From the NCBI GenBank assembly GCA_947172645.1, contig CAMWBY010000009.1, positions 95,485-159,484 of the forward strand: 64,000 nt of DNA, written 5' to 3'. The notes under the pieces are model-generated. The model did no database searches, had not been told where the DNA came from, and was given only the letters and a program-made list of their open reading frames with translations. Source of the stretch: an uncultured Lachnospiraceae bacterium. GTDB taxonomy: Bacteria; Bacillota; Clostridia; Lachnospirales; Lachnospiraceae. The translations under genes were made by a program, and so were the position numbers. Of the stretch, positions 60,190-64,000 are shown one piece after another. The first letter of the stretch is position 1. Each line of letters opens with the position of its first letter.

Positions 60190-63147
60190 ATGAATATAGA
60201 AGCATATAATCTGGATTCTCTACGAAGATTAATTCGGAGCCTTCAGGATGAAAACAAAAGATTGAAAGCCCAGCTAAATAAGGCGAACATTGCTTATGAG
60301 TCGGAGCATGTATTCGAAGAGAAAATTGAGACTGCCGAAGAATATGATCCGGATCAGGGTGGACGCATCCTATCTAAATACATTACGGAAGATATGGTAA
60401 ATAAATATTTTGCAATGTTTTGGGGGAGAACGGACGTCTATGCCAAAAGAGGAACCAAAGGCGGATACTTTCCGCAGTGCAATAATAGATGGAACAACCG
60501 GATATGCCCGAAACAGCGTGGTGAAAAAATCAATTGTGAAACCTGTGAGCACACGGAATGGACAAAGCTTGAACCGAAAAAAATCATGGAACATCTTCTC
60601 GGATACAGGGAAGACGGTGCGGATGTATTAGGCATATACCCTTTGCTTGCAGATGGCACATGCCGTTTTCTTGTATTTGATTTTGATAATCATGAGAAAG
60701 GCGCCGAAAGTACGGATTTTGCAAATACGGATGATGAATGGCATGATGAAGTGGATGCTTTAAGGCTTATTTGTGAGCGCAATGGGGTAACACCACTGGT
60801 GGAAAGGTCAAGGTCCGGCAGAGGGGCGCATGTGTGGATTTTTTTCAGGAAACCAATAGCAGCATCATTAGCAAGGAATTTTGGTTTTCTTTTGCTTGAT
60901 AAAGGCTCAGCTTCTATCAATTTAAAATTCTTTCATTATTATGACCGAATGTACCCGTCCCAAGATGTTGCAAGCAGGATAGGAAATTTGATTGCACTGC
61001 CATTACAGGGACAGGCGTTGAAAAATGGGAACAGCGCTTTTGTAGATAAAAATTGGAATGCTTATCCGGACCAGTGGAATATCCTATTGAATCATACGAA
61101 AAAGCTTTCGATAGAAGAAATAGAAAAATGTATGGCAAAATGGCAGGCAGAGCTTGCCGAAAAGGCTGGAACGCCGGTCTCTTTGTCTGACCGGAACCGT
61201 CCAAAGCCATGGAAGAAAAAGGATGGCTTTGTAAAATCGGACGTTGTTGGGAAATTACATATAGTTCTTGGGGATGGGATTTATGTAGACACACTAAATC
61301 TAATGCCACGTTTACAGAATCAGGTCAGGAGTATGGCAGCCTTTGATAATCCTGTGTTTTACAAGAACAAAAGGCTTGGATATTCCAATTATTATAATTT
61401 CAGCGCTGTGTACATGGGAAAGGATACGGAAGGCTATATTTGTATCCCCAGAGGTCTTTATGATAATTTGATTGCATCCTGCAAAGAAGCTGGTATTGAA
61501 TATGAGGTGACAGACCATAGAGAAAAGGGAAAGCCGATTAGAGTTTCTTTTAAGGGCGATTTGAAGACACAGCAGGATTTGGCGGCGCAACGCTTGATGG
61601 CATTTGACAACGGCGTTCTCAGTGCGGCCACTGCATTTGGAAAGACAGTGGTATGTAGTTATCTTATTGCGCAGAGGAAAGTAAATACGCTCATTCTGCT
61701 TCACAGCAAAGATTTGTTAGAGCAGTGGGTGGAGGAATTAGATAAATTTTTGACCATAAACGAAGAGCCGCCGGTTTATAAAACAAAAAGCGGCAGGGAA
61801 AAGAGGAGAAACAGTGCTCTCGGTATTCTGCATGGCAGCAGGAATACCCTGACAGGTCTTATTGATGTGGCTATGGTGGGCTCCGTTTATAGTAAAGGGC
61901 AATTCAATGAGTTCATCAATTCCTATGGAATGGTTCTGATGGATGAGTGTCATCATTGTGGTTCCAATATGTCTGTTGAAGTCATGAAGAAGGTGAATGC
62001 CCGGTATGTTTATGGGGTATCGGCAACCCCGAAAAGAGGGGATGAACTGGAGAAGGTTATTTATATGCTCATTGGGCCGGTCAGACACAGTTACACTGCA
62101 AAAGAACGGGCGGCAGAGCAAGGAATCGGACATTATGTATATCCACGGTATACAAGGGTGGTCGATACGGAAGAGAGTAAAGGTGATATCAATGGAGCAT
62201 ATTCTTTAATCAGTTCCAATGCTGCAAGAAATGAGATGATTCTTGAGGATACGAGAAAATGCGTGAAAGAAGGAAGAACGCCTGTGATTCTGACAAAATA
62301 TAAGGAGCAGGCAAAATACCTGTATAATCATTTACAGAAAAACGCAGATTATGTGTTTCTCTTATATGGTGATAACAGTGATAAAGAAAATTTGGATGTG
62401 AGAAGAAGTTTAAAAGAAGTGTCAGTAAACAAAAGCCTGATTCTGGTAGCAACGGGGCAGAAGATTGGAGAAGGGTTTGATTATCCGAAGCTGGATACAT
62501 TGATGCTGGCGGCACCGGTGTCCTTTTCAGGGAGGCTTGAGCAGTACATTGGAAGGTTAAATCGTGACTATACAGGAAAAGAAGAGGTTGTCGTGTATGA
62601 TTACGTAGATTCCCATATCCGTATTTTAGACAATATGTATGCAAAGAGATTGCGTACCTATAAGCGAACAGGGTTTCAGGTGATAACAAACAGTATTCTT
62701 AACAAGCAGGCAGTCAATTCAATCTATGATTCCGGAAATTATATGGATATATTTGAAAGGGATGTTGTAGAGGCAGGGAAGAAAATCATCGTATCCAGTC
62801 CAGAACTTATGCAAGTTAAGGTGGCACGGTTTATCTATCTTGTAAAACCAAATCAGGAAGCCGGGGTATCGGTAACAGTTATTACGACAGAGCCGCAGAA
62901 TATATCTTATGGCAGCCCGGAGTTTCATCAGGGTTTGCTCAAAGAAATGGAGGAAAGCGGTATTTATGTCATTGTAAGGGATGAAGTGGCGGAACATTTT
63001 GCTGTTATAGACGATGAAATTGTATGGCATGGCGGAATGAATCTGCTTGGAAGGGAGGATGCAGGGGATAATCTGATGCGGGTTAGTTCCCTTCAGGTTG
63101 CAGCGGAACTGCAGGAAATTGCCTTGGTAAAAGGGGAAAAAGAATGA
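60190..63147 (+). CDS. TOTE-type AEP primase-superfamily II helicase
   Basis: A 985-residue protein. A coiled N-terminus (DSLRRLIRSLQDENKRLKAQLNK) and a cysteine-bearing region (ICPKQRGEKINCETCEH) precede an archaeo-eukaryotic primase domain with the DxD motif in RFLVFDFDNHEKG and RSRSGRGAHVWIFF. The C-terminal half is an SF2 helicase: motif I AATAFGKTVVCSYL, motif II LMDECHHCGS, motif III SATPKRGDE, motif VI YIGRLNRDYTG. This is the arrangement of the primase-helicase in TOTE conflict systems. It stands 100 bp after the toxin gene with a weak ribosome site. The other components of a full TOTE system were not seen in this window. Confidence 0.85.
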   Translation: MNIEAYNLDSLRRLIRSLQDENKRLKAQLNKANIAYESEHVFEEKIETAEEYDPDQGGRILSKYITEDMVNKYFAMFWGRTDVYAKRGTKGGYFPQCNNRWNNRICPKQRGEKINCETCEHTEWTKLEPKKIMEHLLGYREDGADVLGIYPLLADGTCRFLVFDFDNHEKGAESTDFANTDDEWHDEVDALRLICERNGVTPLVERSRSGRGAHVWIFFRKPIAASLARNFGFLLLDKGSASINLKFFHYYDRMYPSQDVASRIGNLIALPLQGQALKNGNSAFVDKNWNAYPDQWNILLNHTKKLSIEEIEKCMAKWQAELAEKAGTPVSLSDRNRPKPWKKKDGFVKSDVVGKLHIVLGDGIYVDTLNLMPRLQNQVRSMAAFDNPVFYKNKRLGYSNYYNFSAVYMGKDTEGYICIPRGLYDNLIASCKEAGIEYEVTDHREKGKPIRVSFKGDLKTQQDLAAQRLMAFDNGVLSAATAFGKTVVCSYLIAQRKVNTLILLHSKDLLEQWVEELDKFLTINEEPPVYKTKSGREKRRNSALGILHGSRNTLTGLIDVAMVGSVYSKGQFNEFINSYGMVLMDECHHCGSNMSVEVMKKVNARYVYGVSATPKRGDELEKVIYMLIGPVRHSYTAKERAAEQGIGHYVYPRYTRVVDTEESKGDINGAYSLISSNAARNEMILEDTRKCVKEGRTPVILTKYKEQAKYLYNHLQKNADYVFLLYGDNSDKENLDVRRSLKEVSVNKSLILVATGQKIGEGFDYPKLDTLMLAAPVSFSGRLEQYIGRLNRDYTGKEEVVVYDYVDSHIRILDNMYAKRLRTYKRTGFQVITNSILNKQAVNSIYDSGNYMDIFERDVVEAGKKIIVSSPELMQVKVARFIYLVKPNQEAGVSVTVITTEPQNISYGSPEFHQGLLKEMEESGIYVIVRDEVAEHFAVIDDEIVWHGGMNLLGREDAGDNLMRVSSLQVAAELQEIALVKGEKE

Positions 63148-63173
63148 TCAAAAAAGAATGATCTGCCTAAAAT

Positions 63174-63306
63174 ACTTGATATTAGTTTACCTCCAATTTT
63201 GCCCCGACTTAGCACTAATGTACCACACTCCCCACGAAGTTATATACCTTTCAGCGATTTTCCCTCAAAAAAAGTGAAAAAGTTTGTGACAATAACTTGA
63301 CATACG
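63174..63306 (+). repeat. Island repeat R4
   Basis: Left arm ACTTGATATTAGTTTACCTC, CCAATTTTGCCCCGACTTAG and CACTAATGTACCACACTC matches the R2 left arm. The core CCCCACGAAGTTAT, TTTCAGCGATTTT, GTTTGTGACAATAACTTG and ACATACGC matches R2 and R3. The right side joins S8-end copy D instead of the R2-type arm, so R4 is a hybrid. Confidence 0.8.
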
Positions 63307-63420
63307 CGGGGTATGGGGCGCTGTGCGTTGAGAATAGTCTGCCAGGGTAGAAATGTGTGGATTTTGGATTAATGAGTTTTTTAGCACATTAGCGTTAAAT
63401 ATAACATTTATATAACCCGT
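63307..63420 (+). repeat. att-like segment, copy D (S8 3' end, diverged)
   Basis: GGGGTATGGGGCGCTGTGCG, TTGAGAATAGTCTGCCAGGG and TAG align with the S8 gene end; the tail ATTAATGAGTTTTTT ... TTAGCGTTAAATATAAC aligns with copy C and loosely with the terminator. It marks a possible right boundary of the island. Confidence 0.75.
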
Positions 63421-64000
63421 CTTTCTGCGAAAGACACCAATGCGCCATGAAACAGTTACGCTGGTTTTCGCTTTTTTTGCTTCCTTCTGATACTATCTTT
63501 ATTTGACTGACATACTACAGAACACGTGGAGGTGAGTGGAGGGGCTGTATAGCGGCAACCTCGTATTCACATGTGTTGTCGGTCATCCGTTAAGGCATCG
63601 ATGAGTGGCACATTACAGTAGCCCGTAAACTTATCTCTTCCGGAGTCGTCCCGAACTCGCCGGACGACCAGTCACTGTCAGTTTTATCGCTATCTTATCA
63701 GGAGGCAGTTATTTGTTTTTGTAAAAGGCTGACTTGAAATTTTAAATTCCAGTGCAGAAGTAAATTCCACTGTAGTTTAAAATTTATATGAAAATAAAGA
63801 TTTTTAAGAGTCAAAAAACCAGAATTCTGTTATAATCAAGACAGCTTCTTACAAAATATCTGATTTTGGGGTATAGAAAACAGACCGCTGGAGAGTTAGT
63901 GTGCCAGACTAAATTCCACCGGCAGCATGGTAAAACTGTGAAGATCTGAATTCCATCCTGACAGCAGATTTTGTAAGATTGTTAACGGTTATATTTGATC
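63421..64000 (+). other. Non-coding right end with TAAATTCCA repeats (possible transposon end)
   Basis: No gene is recognisable from 63421 to 63742. From 63743 the nonamer TAAATTCCA occurs at 63743-63751, 63761-63769 and 63910-63918, with a variant GAATTCCAT at 63948-63956. Several spaced copies of a short motif at the edge of AT-rich DNA resemble the multiple terminal repeats of IS21-like or similar transposons, whose transposase gene would lie beyond the window. Confidence 0.35.

Noticed and set aside
51556..63306. CRISPR array or classical integron attC sites
   Set aside because: Copies are kilobases apart with genes between, so not CRISPR. The GTTRRRY/RYYYAAC core of attC was not found at the palindrome ends, so a classical integron is not claimed.
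63580..63730. Possible coding remnant containing RKLISSGVVPNSPDDQ
   Set aside because: Open only briefly, no start or ribosome site, and no family recognised.
1..64000. tRNA, rRNA or known riboswitch genes
   Set aside because: None was recognised by eye on either strand; short tRNA-like cloverleaf hints in AT-rich gaps lacked the conserved T-loop GTTCGANNC in a proper context.

Overview
This window looks like the chromosome of a gut-type Clostridia, most likely Lachnospiraceae. The evidence is the DUF1385-prmC-prfA order at the left edge, strong AGGAGG-type ribosome binding sites with frequent GTG/TTG starts, YesM/YesN-type signalling beside an Rbs-type sugar ABC transporter, and a subtilisin-like S8 peptidase of the kind common in that family. 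No rRNA, tRNA or CRISPR array was found by eye.

Layout. (1) 1-3.5 kb: translation termination genes prmC and prfA, then a 1.2-kb insert (decayed GNAT gene plus a two-gene retropepsin-like unit) bounded by a 19-bp exact duplication of the prfA 3' end. (2) 3.6-7.8 kb: a two-gene restriction-modification system with nuclease and methylase fused in one chain plus a specificity subunit, then a DinJ/PIN toxin-antitoxin pair whose toxin is broken by a 4-bp tandem duplication. (3) 8-10.9 kb: ECF sigma factor, DUF4179 anti-sigma factor, CPBP membrane protease. (4) 11.1-16.6 kb: a tannin/gallate module (UbiD-, UbiX- and LpdD-like proteins, LysR regulator, tannase). It runs into (5) 16.6-24.5 kb: a frameshifted YesN-type response regulator, YesM-type kinase, a degenerate ABC ATPase-like protein, and a lipoprotein/ATPase/permease sugar-type importer. 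The likely logic is uptake of galloyl esters or their sugar, de-esterification by tannase, and gallate decarboxylation by the UbiD/prenyl-FMN system. (6) 24.5-29.6 kb: ABC transporter (MacB/FtsX type) with its own OmpR-type two-component system. (7) 29.8-35.8 kb: chemoreceptor, diguanylate cyclase, DNA repair glycosylases Tag and Nth, AraC regulator. (8) 36.2-38.0 kb: S8 peptidase.

(9) 38.1-63.4 kb is an AT-richer defence island immediately after the S8 peptidase gene. It is built of modules: a tightly packed nine-gene operon (SIR2-like, ATP-grasp, PtuA-like ATPase, PtuB-like HNH, NACHT with pentapeptide repeats and a putative propeller, degenerate P-loop protein, AAA+ ATPase, alpha/alpha-toroid protein, radical SAM); an AbiE-like pair; a membrane protein plus zinc metallopeptidase pair on the minus strand; and a RelE-like toxin-antitoxin pair followed by a TOTE-type primase-helicase. 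Each module ends at a copy of an imperfectly palindromic repeat (51.56, 53.50, 59.27, 63.17 kb). The last 14 codons plus terminator of the S8 peptidase gene recur as three diverged extra copies (59.16 inverted, 59.34, 63.31 kb). This arrangement suggests a recombination hotspot with cassette-like turnover of defence modules. It and the nine-gene operon are the most interesting things here. No recombinase gene lies inside the window. The final 300 bp carries repeated TAAATTCCA motifs resembling a transposon end.
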